Assembly: GCA_017557665.1 (NCBI GenBank)
Contig: JAFYYI010000050.1
Coordinates: 62,001-126,000 of the forward strand
Length of the DNA stretch: 64,000 nt
Origin: Muribaculaceae bacterium
GTDB taxonomy: Bacteria > Bacteroidota > Bacteroidia > Bacteroidales > Muribaculaceae
Direction: 5' to 3'
The notes beneath the pieces were generated by a model that was not told where the DNA came from, did no database searches, and was given only the letters and a program-made list of their open reading frames with translations. Every line of letters starts with the position of its first letter. Position 1 is the stretch's first letter. Positions 8,887-18,700 of this stretch are shown in pieces. The translations under genes and the position numbers were made by a program.

Positions 8887-9330
8887 TCAATCTTTCAGGA
8901 ACACGTTCTCGGGCAACAAAGCAAGCGCGGCGTTCTCGTGCTTTTCCATGATTTCGCGCTCACCGGGTCCCTTGTCATTGATGCCGCACAGGTGCAGCAC
9001 GCCATGGATGATGACACGCATGAGTTCCGTCTCATAGGCCACACCCAGCCCCTCGGCATTACTACGCACGGTGTCGAGCGAGATGACCATGTCGCCGGCT
9101 ATGTGGCGCGAATTGGTGTAATCAAAGGTGATGATGTCGGTATAATAGTCATGCCCCAGGAACTGACGGTTGGTTTCCAGGATGAATGCATCGTCACAGA
9201 AGACATAGGTCAAGCAGCCCACCTTCTGGTTCAAGGTGGCAGCCACTGCAACAATCCACTCCTGCACTGCGGGCTCGTTGAGCTTCGGCAGGGCGACATT
9301 ACCTTGGGTCATATAGATGATTTCGGTCAT
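8887..9330 (-). CDS. ybeY: Endoribonuclease YbeY (rRNA maturation factor)
   Basis: A small zinc-dependent endoribonuclease acting in 16S rRNA maturation and ribosome quality control. I start at 9330 (MTEIIYMTQ), giving 147 residues as usual; an open extension to 9399 would add a hydrophobic stretch not expected in a cytosolic protein. The metal motif is HGVLHLCGINDK; the third canonical His is replaced, as I recall being common in Bacteroidetes homologues. Further support comes from FDYTNSRHIAGDMVISLDT. It is the first gene of the mnmG-apt-uvrC run. Confidence 0.93.
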   Translation of the reverse strand: MTEIIYMTQGNVALPKLNEPAVQEWIVAVAATLNQKVGCLTYVFCDDAFILETNRQFLGHDYYTDIITFDYTNSRHIAGDMVISLDTVRSNAEGLGVAYETELMRVIIHGVLHLCGINDKGPGEREIMEKHENAALALLPENVFLKD

Positions 9331-9356
9331 TTCACACTCTCTTGAAAAACGGGAGA

Positions 9357-9364
9357 CAAAGATA
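9357..9364 (-). promoter_or_regulatory. -7 element upstream of ybeY
   Basis: TATCTTTG on the minus strand matches TAnnTTTG, 26 bases before the ybeY ATG. The best -33 candidate is CTTG 18 bases upstream, one base off and slightly close. Probably the promoter of the ybeY-mnmG-apt-uvrC run. Confidence 0.45.
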
Positions 9365-9614
9365 ACCAAAAAATCTGAGAAACAAGCATAAAATCGCAAG
9401 AATTGACAGGAAGAGGCATTAATTAGACCAATAGAGGCCTAATCAACTGGAAAAGCAGCCGCTGTCTCCCCTATCCGATTTTTCTGAACTTTTCCCAAAA
9501 ATGGCTAATTATGCTGAATTTCAGCCCAAAACGTCATTTTAACCCTCTGAGATTTCAAAATTCCAATGCGACCGATAACTCATGCACCATTTTTAGATGA
9601 AATTTGGCATAAAA

Positions 9615-9646
9615 TTTGCAGATTAGAAAATAAAACCCTACCTTTG
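9615..9646 (+). promoter_or_regulatory. Consensus promoter of the nfeD-SPFH pair
   Basis: TTTG (9615-9618), 20 bases, TACCTTTG (9639-9646): an exact match to the Bacteroidetes consensus. Transcription should start near 9653, leaving a leader of about 165 bases before nfeD, unusually long for this window. Confidence 0.65.
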
Positions 9647-9818
9647 GAGTCATCATCGACCATTGTCGTACCAAGGCATAGCTTTTATGATTTTTGACGG
9701 TTTTTCATACCGCAGGTTCAGGATTTTAAAAAAATGTAGCATCGCGTGTAGTTTTTTGATGATAAGATGCGTCTAATAAGTGAACGAAGAATTAACAATA
9801 TAATAAAGATATACTGCT

Positions 9819-10271
9819 ATGATCGAGTTTTTCACATCTAACCTATGGCTCATTTGGGTAATCATCTCCATTGTATGCCTCATTCTGGAATTATCATCTG
9901 GTGACTTCTTTATTCTGTGCTTCGCCATCGGTGCCGCCGTGAGTGCCATTCTCGCCGGTTGCGGCGCTAACCTCACTGTGCAAATCATCACGTTTGCCGT
10001 GGTTTCGGCTTTGAGCCTGCTGCTGGTTCGCCCGGCACTTATCAAGAAGTTGCATAAACCTAACCGCGAGCGCCTGAGCAATGCCGAGGCCATGATTGGT
10101 CAGCAGGGTAGGGTGAGCGAGCCCATTGAGGCCGGCGGTTACGGTCGTGTCGCCATCGACGGTGACGACTGGAAAGCCATCAGCGCCGACGGCAGTGCCA
10201 TTGACAAGGACGTGCGCGTGCGCGTCGTGAAGATGGACAGCATCATCATCACAGTCGAGCCCATCGACTGA
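9819..10271 (+). CDS. NfeD-family membrane protein
   Basis: A 150-residue protein of the short NfeD type. It starts MIEFFTSNLWLIW, has two or three hydrophobic segments in its first 70 residues and a C-terminal OB-fold-like domain (IGQQGRVSEPIEAGGYGRVAIDGDDW). Short NfeD proteins are typically encoded beside SPFH/stomatin proteins and are thought to be accessory to them in membrane microdomains. That is the arrangement here: the SPFH gene follows after 49 bases on the same strand. Confidence 0.88.
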   Translation: MIEFFTSNLWLIWVIISIVCLILELSSGDFFILCFAIGAAVSAILAGCGANLTVQIITFAVVSALSLLLVRPALIKKLHKPNRERLSNAEAMIGQQGRVSEPIEAGGYGRVAIDGDDWKAISADGSAIDKDVRVRVVKMDSIIITVEPID

Positions 10272-10320
10272 CGACTGACTTTATGGGAAGCAAATATCTA
10301 TCAACTAACATCTTCATATT

Positions 10321-11286
10321 ATGAACGTACTAACAATTTTTCTTATCGTCATTATCCTGCTGGCTCTGATCCTGGTCAAGAACAGCCTCGTCATCATTCC
10401 GCAGAGCGAAACCAAGATTATTGAGCGCCTGGGTAAGTATTATGCCACGCTCAAACCCGGTATCAACGTGATTATCCCGTTTATCGACCGCGCCAAGAGC
10501 ATTGTGGCCTACGAGCATGGCCGCTATCGCACCACCAACTCCATTGACCTGCGCGAACAGGTGTATGACTTTGACAAGCAGAACGTGATCACCAAGGATA
10601 ACGTTATGACTCAAATCAATGCACTGCTCTATTTCCAAATCATGGACCCCTTCAAGGCAGTGTATGAAATCAACAACCTGCCCAACGCTATCGAGAAGCT
10701 GACCCAGACCACGCTGCGTAACATCATCGGTGAGCTGGAGCTGGACCAGACGCTGACCTCTCGCGACACCATCAACAGCAAGCTGCGCACCGTCCTCGAC
10801 GATGCCACCAACAAGTGGGGTATCAAGGTCAACCGCGTTGAGTTACAGGACATTCAGCCGCCTCAAACCGTGCTCCAGGCCATGGAGAAACAGATGCAGG
10901 CCGAGCGTAACAAGCGTGCCACCATCTTGACCAGTGAGGGTCAAAAACAGGCCGCCATCCTTCAATCCGAGGGTCAGAAGACCGCCCGCATCAACCAGGC
11001 CGAGGCCGACAAGCAGACCGAAATCCTGCGCGCCGAAGGTGAGGCCCAAGCCCGCATCCGCAAGGCCGAGGCCGAAGCCATCGCCATCGACAAGATCACT
11101 CAGGCAGTAGGCCAGAGCACCAATCCCGCCAACTACCTGCTGGCCCAGAAGTACATCCAGATGCTTGACACCGTGGCCGGCGGTGAGAAGACCAAGACGG
11201 TTTACCTGCCTTATGAGGCTACCAACCTGCTCGGTTCCATCGGCGGCATCAAGGAGCTCTTCGGCAGCGACGAGAAGAAAGACTAA
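10321..11286 (+). CDS. SPFH/stomatin-family membrane protein (QmcA-like)
   Basis: A 321-residue band-7 protein. One N-terminal membrane segment (LTIFLIVIILLALILV) is followed by the SPFH domain (SETKIIERLGKYYATLKPGI) and a charged coiled coil of repeated SEGQK/AEGEAQ elements (about 205-260). Such proteins form ring-like oligomers at the inner membrane and influence FtsH proteolysis or lipid organisation in other bacteria. It is paired with the NfeD gene just upstream and followed by an intrinsic terminator, so the two form a bicistron. The exact partner protease is unknown. Confidence 0.92.
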   Translation: MNVLTIFLIVIILLALILVKNSLVIIPQSETKIIERLGKYYATLKPGINVIIPFIDRAKSIVAYEHGRYRTTNSIDLREQVYDFDKQNVITKDNVMTQINALLYFQIMDPFKAVYEINNLPNAIEKLTQTTLRNIIGELELDQTLTSRDTINSKLRTVLDDATNKWGIKVNRVELQDIQPPQTVLQAMEKQMQAERNKRATILTSEGQKQAAILQSEGQKTARINQAEADKQTEILRAEGEAQARIRKAEAEAIAIDKITQAVGQSTNPANYLLAQKYIQMLDTVAGGEKTKTVYLPYEATNLLGSIGGIKELFGSDEKKD

Positions 11287-11321
11287 TCGGGTAGGGGAGA
11301 GACCTCTTTCCGAACCAACTG

Positions 11322-11353
11322 AAACACCGGGGCACATTGCTCCGGTGTTTTTT
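11322..11353 (+). terminator. Intrinsic terminator after the SPFH gene
   Basis: AAACACCGGGGCA and TGCTCCGGTGTTT form a stem around a short loop, followed by a T run. It ends the nfeD-SPFH transcript. Confidence 0.85.
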
Positions 11354-11405
11354 GTACAAGTTTTAGAAAAACGTGCAGGGTGGGGGAGAAATGCAAATTA
11401 TTTTG

Positions 11406-11413
11406 TATCTTTG
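11406..11413 (+). promoter_or_regulatory. -7 element for the glycosyltransferase
   Basis: TATCTTTG is an exact -7 match 58 bases upstream of the glycosyltransferase ATG and just after the SPFH terminator. No TTTG occurs at the expected -33 distance, so it is weaker than the other promoters here. Confidence 0.4.
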
Positions 11414-11471
11414 TGGCGAGGACATTAGAACGACTTCTATTGAATTGTGTCCATAAAAATCTAATTAACAG

Positions 11472-12611
11472 ATGATTAACGTTTTTCATATCGTTTCCAA
11501 CAAGCACTGGACGGGAGCTGAGCAGTACACCTATGACCTGGTGGACCGACTGCGCAACGACCCCGACTTCTATGCCGAGGTCGTCTGCCGCAAGCACCCT
11601 AACGTGCTCAAGCAATACCGCCGTTTGGAAATTCCCATCTCCATCCTACCCCTCAAGGGGGTGACTGACATCGACTCACCCGTGCGTTTCGCAAGGCTGC
11701 TTCGCAAGGGGAAGAACATCATCCACGTGCACAGCTTCAAGGATGCCTTCATGGCGGTGATGGCACGACGCATCAGCGAGAACCGCGACACCCGCGTCGT
11801 GGTGAGTGTGCACGGCGTCTATAAGCCCAAAAAGAACTACATGTACACCAAGCTGTACAAGTCCATCGATTGCTTTGTATTCTCGTCAGAGATGGCCCGT
11901 GAGGCTTTCTTGGGCAAAGCCAAGAAAACCTATGCCAACCGCGCTGTCGTGCTGCGAGACAGCGTCTGCGACAGCCAAATCGGCACCGAAGTGCCTGACC
12001 TGAGACGCGAGCTGAACCTCGACAGCCACCAGGCACTCATCATGTACCACGGAAAACTGACTGCCGAAAAGGGCCTGGATGTCCTTCTGAGCGCGTTAAC
12101 CCACGTGGACAAGGCAAAGTACCATCTGGCCATTATCGGCGACGGACAGCCCAAATACAAGGCAAAAATCAAGGGTTTTATCGTTGCCAACGGACTCCTC
12201 CATAACGTGACGCTCCTCGGCTTCAGGGACAACATCCTGGAATACCTGCGTCAAGCCGACTTCGGCATTCTGCCTTCTATACAGCAAGAAGCGCTGGGAA
12301 TCAGCAACTTGGAGTATATGATGGCAGGCAAGGCCCACATCTGCAGCAACAACGGCGCCCAGCCCGAGTATGTGCATGACGGCGTGAACGGCCTGCTTGT
12401 GCCACCAGGTGACGAACAAGCACTCACCCAGGCCATCAACCTCCTGCTCAACGACACCGCCAGCCGCTCACGCATGGGCACCCAGGCGCAGAAAGACTTT
12501 GAGGAGAAACTAGACTATCCGGCTTTCTACAAGAAGATGACCGACCTTTACCGCCGTCTGCTGGAGACCGCTCCCGTCGTCGACATCTACACGCCACAAG
12601 GCGAAGAATGA
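11472..12611 (+). CDS. Glycosyltransferase family 4
   Basis: A 379-residue GT-B fold glycosyltransferase, cytoplasmic, with no signal peptide. The N-terminal acceptor domain has the typical opening INVFHIVSNKHWTGAEQYTYD. The C-terminal nucleotide-sugar domain has YHGKLTAEKGLDVLLSAL and the E-x7-E motif EALGISNLE (about 272-280), followed by GVNGLLVPPGD. This points to a retaining GT4 enzyme for lipopolysaccharide, capsule or glycoprotein sugars. Donor and acceptor cannot be deduced, and there is no polysaccharide cluster around it; it appears monocistronic between two terminators. Confidence 0.9.
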   Translation: MINVFHIVSNKHWTGAEQYTYDLVDRLRNDPDFYAEVVCRKHPNVLKQYRRLEIPISILPLKGVTDIDSPVRFARLLRKGKNIIHVHSFKDAFMAVMARRISENRDTRVVVSVHGVYKPKKNYMYTKLYKSIDCFVFSSEMAREAFLGKAKKTYANRAVVLRDSVCDSQIGTEVPDLRRELNLDSHQALIMYHGKLTAEKGLDVLLSALTHVDKAKYHLAIIGDGQPKYKAKIKGFIVANGLLHNVTLLGFRDNILEYLRQADFGILPSIQQEALGISNLEYMMAGKAHICSNNGAQPEYVHDGVNGLLVPPGDEQALTQAINLLLNDTASRSRMGTQAQKDFEEKLDYPAFYKKMTDLYRRLLETAPVVDIYTPQGEE

Positions 12612-12643
12612 GAAACCTCTAAGTCCCATGGAATTGAATATAT

Positions 12644-12673
12644 AGAGACGCAAAAATTTGCGTCTCTTTTTTT
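12644..12673 (+). terminator. GAGACGCAAA palindrome acting as terminator
   Basis: AGAGACGCAAA and its complement TTTGCGTCTCT form an 11-base stem followed by a T run, just after the glycosyltransferase. The same palindrome recurs at 33237-33266 and 56761-56785, with a half copy at 55865-55878, so it is a dispersed repeat that here also has terminator geometry. Confidence 0.75.
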
Positions 12674-12742
12674 GTCGTCACATTGACGGATGTAGCAAGT
12701 GCATCGGCAGATACCACTCCTAACTTTTCACTCCTAAATGAT

Positions 12743-12778
12743 AAAAAACACCGCCGGGGCAGTGAAGCCTCGGCGGTC
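12743..12778 (-). terminator. Intrinsic terminator of the first susC-susD operon
   Basis: On the minus strand a GC-rich stem (CGACCGCCGAGGC pairing with GCCCCGGCGGTG) is followed by TTTTTT. It lies 42 bases after the stop of the last gene of the operon. A similar hairpin ends the second operon at 19893-19930. Confidence 0.8.
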
Positions 12779-12819
12779 GTTTTATTGGATAGGGTAGGGG
12801 ACTGTGCCCTACTCGGTGT

Positions 12820-13713
12820 TTACTCGATCACAAACTGGTAGAGGGTGCAACGGATGCTCTTGCTGCCGCAGTTACCGGCGGCAATCTGGCGATAAGCACG
12901 GCCGATGTACCAGGTCCAGTAGTCGGTGAAGTCACCCACCGTGCCATTAGACTTGGTGTAGGGGAGTTTGCCAGTTACATTGCCATTGTTATCCACGGCA
13001 AAGAGGCAAACCTCACGACGCTGCGAACCGCTACTGTTGTAAACGGTCTTGCGAATCTTTACAGGGAACCACTTGGTGCACTCACCGAAGGCTACAGGCT
13101 CGCCCACAGGCTCATACTCCTTGGTGTCAAGGTTTTGAACACCATACTGCACCTTGCCGGTGTAGGGAGTGCCATCAGCCTCATAGAGCACGTTGATGAA
13201 CTGCACACGGCACAGCGAGTCGGTATCCAAAGCAGGAGAGAACTCGGGGGCAGGAGTCATCTCGATGGGGATGGGCGCCTTGGTCAGGTCATGAACATAC
13301 AAGCAATAGCGCTTGCCGGCCTCGACGTTCACGTTCTGGTCATAAACAACAGGATACTCATAAATGGGTTCTCCCTCGGGTGTTTCACCCACCTTCACTC
13401 GACGATGCAGCTTGATGTTCACGTTACCGGCATCCACAGCATAGTAGCGGTTGGTGCCGCCCGAAGGAACCGTATTGAAGGTAGCCAGGAAGGTGGCTCC
13501 GTCGTTGCCATATTCGACACCATTGATGTCGATGTAGTACATGTAATTGGCTGCACCAGCGGTGACTGGCTCGTAATAGCCGACTTGGATGTATGCTTTT
13601 GCCGACTCATCAACGGGCTCTGCCATATAGGAGACGTCCTTCTTGTCACAGGAGCCCATCGTCACTGCCACCAGCAGCAATAATGCTATATATTTGAAAT
13701 ATTTCATAGTCAT
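12820..13713 (-). CDS. Lipoprotein of unknown function in SusCD operon 1
   Basis: A 297-residue predicted lipoprotein. The signal sequence ends in a lipobox with Cys at about residue 22 (LLLLVAVTMGSCDKK). The rest looks like a beta-rich extracellular protein; segments such as NRYYAVDAGNVNIKL and VEAGKRYCLYVHD recall DUF4397-type proteins, but that match is by eye only. It is the third gene of the operon, 27 bases after susD, the position often held by surface glycan- or peptide-binding accessory lipoproteins, so an accessory binding role at the cell surface is the best inference. An alternative start two codons in (13707) is equally good. Confidence 0.7.
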   Translation of the reverse strand: MTMKYFKYIALLLLVAVTMGSCDKKDVSYMAEPVDESAKAYIQVGYYEPVTAGAANYMYYIDINGVEYGNDGATFLATFNTVPSGGTNRYYAVDAGNVNIKLHRRVKVGETPEGEPIYEYPVVYDQNVNVEAGKRYCLYVHDLTKAPIPIEMTPAPEFSPALDTDSLCRVQFINVLYEADGTPYTGKVQYGVQNLDTKEYEPVGEPVAFGECTKWFPVKIRKTVYNSSGSQRREVCLFAVDNNGNVTGKLPYTKSNGTVGDFTDYWTWYIGRAYRQIAAGNCGSKSIRCTLYQFVIE

Positions 13714-13740
13714 TGAATTTTTGAATCAATTAATAAAACA

Positions 13741-15627
13741 TCATCTTGTAGTGGGCATATCGCCAGGATAGCAGAACCACATGATTGAGCACTGGTAATC
13801 CAGTTCTTGACCGCCAATGGGCAAGAGGGCATCCAGGTTGGTCTTGTTCCACATGTACTCAGAGTTGTAACGCGGACGCAGGCGGAAGCAAGGCGAACCG
13901 TTGTTGTCCTTGTTAAAGGCGCTCTTGCGACCCTGTACCTGAGCGGGTTGTAGCCAGAATCCCTTGTAAACCTTGGTAGGATCCTCATCGCGTTTCTGGT
14001 CAAGTGTCGTCTTGTCCCAGCCATTGAGGTACTTGGGATAATCGCCCGTGTACTGGATGTCATAGAAGTACTTACGCAGGTCAACCCATGCCTCGGGAGC
14101 GCCCCAAGGATAGAGGGCCAGATACTTCTGCATCATGATGTGCGAGAGCGAGAAGTCGCTCATGGGCAAGCCAGCCACGTAGGGGCCATTCAGGTATTCC
14201 TGGGCCAGGGTGTTGAAGGTGGCCTTGGTCACACGGTCGCCCTGACGGTAGTTACCGTTAACCGTACCGGCTACAATGTAGCTGGCGGTGAAGTCCATAT
14301 CGGCTTGAAGGGCCTTCTTCCAGGTCTCGAAAGCCTCGCTCTTGCTGCCATACTTGTACTGTACCTCGGCCAGGTCGAACAGCAACTCGGCATAGGTGGT
14401 CATGATATAGGGGCAGTCATCGCGATAGATCCAGTGGCCGGAACCATCATACACAGAGTTGGACACGGCATTGCGGCCCCAGAACGAGGGAGCAGTGCCA
14501 ATGGGACCAGCAGCACCGGTAAAGCCCGAGCCCACATAGTACAGGCTGCGGAGCACCTCACGGTCGGCGATGGTGGCATAGTTTGTGCTGTCGGTAGTCG
14601 CCAGCTTCACCAGGCGGCGCGGGTCGAAGTGACCGGCATCGGGCAGGGTGTCGCTGGTAATCTGCTTGTCGAGCAGCTGATAGGGATAGTGCTGCTTGTT
14701 CAGGGGCAGGGTATCCTCGGTCTGGATATAGTTACCTTGCTCGTCATACTTGCGGATGGTACCCGTGAACAACTGCACGGCATAGTCGTGCTGGAAGTAA
14801 CTGTAGGTCAGGTTGCCACGATAGGGGCCCCAGAAGTTGTTGTAGCCACTCTCGGCAGCATCGGCACCGCCACCGGCAATCTTCAAGGTAGCGTTGTCAT
14901 CGTTGCTGGCAAAAGCCTTGTTCACAGCAGTCATGAACTCGTCGTAGTACTTCTCCCTGAAGTCACGCTTGTTGGTCAACGAGGCCAGGTTGCGGGCGAT
15001 TACAGCATAGCAGAATTTAATCCACTTGTCCTTGTCGCCGCCATAGATGTAATCGTTGTTCTTGATACGGTTACCATAGGCCGAATTGTCTTCCTTCTGC
15101 AGATACTCGATAGCCTTATAGGCCCACTCGCGCACCTGGGGATAGATGTCGTACTGGTAGTCGTACTCATGCGAGAGACGACCTGCCTCATAGGCCTGCT
15201 TCATGGGAGCCTCACCATTGATCTTGGTCAGCAGGTCCCAAGAGAAAGCCTTCATGGCCAGGCCGATACCTGCCAATGTCCAGTTCTCGGCCTCAACGCT
15301 CTGGTTGATCATGTTCTCCAGGTTCATACCCTGGTTCCAGTACACCATGCGCCAAGCCTCACCGCCAGCATCGCTGGCCGCGGTGTAGTAGTGGTTGGCA
15401 AAGTTGGTGTAACTCGAGGTACCCATCATCTGGGTGAGCGGTCCAATGGCACGGATATCCCAGTAGATACCCTGGTAGGCTTGCTGAATACCGGCCAGGT
15501 AGAGGTAGCCCTCCACATAGTCGGGGGCGTCGGTGTTCTTGTTCACATCCAGGTAATCATCACAGGATGCCAGCCCCAACGTCATGCAAGCCAGCGCACA
15601 CAGTATAATTGATTTGAAAAGTTTCAT
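13741..15627 (-). CDS. SusD/RagB outer-membrane lipoprotein (SusD-like 2 type)
   Basis: A 628-residue nutrient-binding lipoprotein that caps a SusC barrel. The signal peptide ends in a lipobox (LGLASCDDYLDVN, Cys at about 22), followed by the DDYLDVNKNTDAPD opening typical of the SusD-like 2 branch. The TPR-like helical scaffold (EAENWTLAGIGLAMKA, LFDLAEVQYKYG) continues across the protein. It lies 91 bases downstream of its SusC, the usual order. The ligand is unknown: there are no glycoside hydrolases or peptidases in the operon to point to a substrate. Confidence 0.93.
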   Translation of the reverse strand: MKLFKSIILCALACMTLGLASCDDYLDVNKNTDAPDYVEGYLYLAGIQQAYQGIYWDIRAIGPLTQMMGTSSYTNFANHYYTAASDAGGEAWRMVYWNQGMNLENMINQSVEAENWTLAGIGLAMKAFSWDLLTKINGEAPMKQAYEAGRLSHEYDYQYDIYPQVREWAYKAIEYLQKEDNSAYGNRIKNNDYIYGGDKDKWIKFCYAVIARNLASLTNKRDFREKYYDEFMTAVNKAFASNDDNATLKIAGGGADAAESGYNNFWGPYRGNLTYSYFQHDYAVQLFTGTIRKYDEQGNYIQTEDTLPLNKQHYPYQLLDKQITSDTLPDAGHFDPRRLVKLATTDSTNYATIADREVLRSLYYVGSGFTGAAGPIGTAPSFWGRNAVSNSVYDGSGHWIYRDDCPYIMTTYAELLFDLAEVQYKYGSKSEAFETWKKALQADMDFTASYIVAGTVNGNYRQGDRVTKATFNTLAQEYLNGPYVAGLPMSDFSLSHIMMQKYLALYPWGAPEAWVDLRKYFYDIQYTGDYPKYLNGWDKTTLDQKRDEDPTKVYKGFWLQPAQVQGRKSAFNKDNNGSPCFRLRPRYNSEYMWNKTNLDALLPIGGQELDYQCSIMWFCYPGDMPTTR

Positions 15628-15718
15628 ATTATTCTGTTTATTATAGTTTCTAGTTTCTAGTCCCTAGTCCCTAGTTTACAGGTTCCAGTCAGTAGAAAAC
15701 TCTAAACTTGATTTATAC

Positions 15719-18700
15719 TTACTTCACGATGATTTCGCAGATTGAAACACGGTTCCAGCTCAATTCGTCAAACATGTTGCTGATACCTTGGCCCTCGGCT
15801 TTGATGCGGTTGGCAGCGATACCATACTTCTTGACGAGCATATCCTTCACGCTGGCGGCACGGCCTTCAGCGAGCTTGATGTTGTTGTCCTGAGGACCCT
15901 CGGGAGAAGCATAACCCTTGATTACGCAGGTTGACTGGGGATGGCTCTTCATGTAAGCGGCAATACGCTCAACGTTGGGACGCTGATCGGCGGTCACGGC
16001 GGTCTTGTTCACAGGATAGTGAACAAGAATGTTCATGAATTGCTTGGTGTTGTCAACAACCCTAGGAGGATCAACATGCAGTGCTTTTATTTCATTTTCG
16101 CACTTATTAAGGGCGAGGCGAGCGTTGTCGAGATCACCCTGCAACTTTGCCAGACGGCTGTTGTAGTTGTTCTCGGCATTGGCGAGCTGAGCACGCAGGG
16201 TGTTGATCTCTTCATTCAGGGCAGTGGTGTTCTGGTAAACGGGCTTGGGAGCCTCATCGTTAGAACCGAAGGTCACACTCAGACCGACAGAGTAGCTGCG
16301 CGGCGTGGGCAACGACCAGCAGTCGTAACCTTCACCACCGGTACCACCGGCAGCGGCCGACAGGGTGTTACCGGCAACGTCGGTACCCGTGTAGTTGGTA
16401 ATGGTGAACAAGTCGTTGGCCGAAGCATAGATGCTGGCATTCTGAATGGTACCCTTGGTCACACGGTTCAGCCAGTTGTGTGAGAAGACGTAGGCCAAAC
16501 GCAGCTCCTGGCAACGGATGTAGTTGATCTTGTGCTGGATCCAGTCCTCATCACCACCGGTGTAGGTGTATGAGCCATACTCGCCCAGGTTCACGGCGAT
16601 AGTGTTCGGGGTGGGATTGGCACTCTCCTGCTTGCCGTCGTAGAGCACGCCGTCGAATACCACGAAGCCCTTCTCACGCATGTCAACCGACAGCCAGTTC
16701 AGACCGGTGCCCAACATGTCACGCATGGTAGCGTTGACAACGTCGGCATGGTAGCGGCCCTGGAACATGGCGCTCAGACGCCAGTTCTTCACGCTCAGGG
16801 CGGTGGTGATACCGAAGCGCAGTTTGGGCTCACGGTTACCCAGGATGCTCCATTCAGAACTTGTGCGGGGCAGACCGGTGGTCGGGTCTATCAGGATCTG
16901 GCCCTTGGAGTTGCGCTCGTAGGCGCGACCGGTAACGGTGCTGATGGGATGTCCCTTCATCACACCGTTGCGGATGTTACCTGAGTTCCAAGTGTAAGCA
17001 TTGTAGAACTCGGTCAAGTTCTCGGGCAGGTAAACGACCTTACTGTTGGTATGGGATACATTCACGCCCACATTCCAGCGGATATCCGGGGTGCGGATGA
17101 CGTCAACATCGGCGTGGCCTTCCCAGCCCCACGTGTTAAACGTACCCACGTTCATATTGTTCAGCACGAAACCGGTAGCGTAACTCATGCGGAAGCCGGT
17201 CACAATCTGGTCGGCGCAGTGGGTGCGGAACCAGGTGAAGTCGGCATTGATGCGGTCGTTCCAGAAGCGTGCCTCAACACCAGCCTCATAGGAGGTCGTC
17301 ATCTCGGGCTTGAGGCTGCGGTTGGGACCAGTGTAGCCATACTTGTAGCCACCACCTGTCAGGCCTGTGGGCTCGAGCTCGGGATCGATCGAGAGCACGG
17401 GAGCATCCTTACCGACCTGGGCGATAGCGCCACGCAGTTTCAGGTAGTTGATGAAGCCAACATGCTTCATGAAGCCCATCTCGCTCAGCACGATTGAAAG
17501 CTCGCCGGCGGGATAGAAGTAGCTGTTGTTATCCTTGGGCAGGGTCGAAGACCAGTCGTTACGGAAGCGGCCGGTCAAGAAGATCATGTTATTGAAACCC
17601 AGCTCTAACTGGCCCGAGATAGCCTGCACACGGCGCTTGGTGGAGCGCTTCTTGCTGGTCACGGTGCTCTCGGTACAGTTGTTGATGCTGTAGAAGTCAA
17701 TCACCTTGAAGTTAGTACCGTAGGACGACAGGCTCGTCACACCGTTCTCCAACTGGTGGTAACCGGCCTGGATACCCAGCGAGAACTTGTTGTCAAACCA
17801 GTTGTTGTTATAACCGGCCAGCACGTTGAGCGTCGGGTCGTTGGTGTTGTACTTGGTGATGTTATAGGTACCGCTGTTGTTGCTGTCATCGACACTCTGG
17901 TTGGCACTCGTATAGTAGGGATGGGTACCCGTCTCATAGGTCGAGGTGCTCACGTCCCAACCCATCTGCAGGCGCAGGTAGGTGTGGGCAATGGGCGTGA
18001 AGTTCAGCGAGAAGGCACTGATAATGCGGTCGGTCTGGTCGTGCATCAGGTTCTTCTTCAGGGCGAACAGCGGGTTCAACAGGTCGGTGTCGGTGTAGTA
18101 TGCGGGATACTTCATGTGGGCACCATCCTCAGCTAGGTAGATGCTCATGTCATCGACGCTGGGCCAACGGTAGCTGTAGCGCACGGGACCGTAGAGACCA
18201 CGCAGGGCCTTGTCGTTCTTGGCATTGACATACTGCATGCTGCCTTCCATCGACAACCACTTGGTCAACTCGGCGCGTCCGGCCAGCGACAGGTTGGTGC
18301 GGGTCAGGCCTGTGGTCTTGATGACACCATCCTGGTCAAAGAACGATGCACTGGCGCGAACCGACATCTTGTCGTTACCGGCCTCCATCGACAGGTTGTG
18401 ACGGTGCATGAAACCGGTCTGCAGCACGGCAGCCGTGTTGTCAAAGAATGGTAGCGAACCATCATACAACGAACCGTAGCGGCTCGTGTAGTAGAAGTTG
18501 GCAGCACCATAGGCACCATTGATGTACTTGTTCTGAATCTCGGGCCAACCATAGGCCTTAGACCAGGTGAACTGGTTGCTGTAGGTCACGCGAGCGCGGC
18601 CCGAGCGGCCTTTCTTGGTGGTGATGATGATAGCACCGTTCGAGGCGTCACTACCGTACAGAGCGGCAGCGGCAGCACCCTTCAGCACGGTCATCGACTC

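Larger units (their letters stand above)
9331..9818. other. AT-rich divergent intergenic region
   Basis: Nearly 490 bases between the divergent ybeY and nfeD genes. It holds the probable ybeY promoter on the left and a consensus plus-strand promoter at 9615-9646. The 165 bases between that promoter and nfeD show no convincing riboswitch or small ORF. Confidence 0.5.
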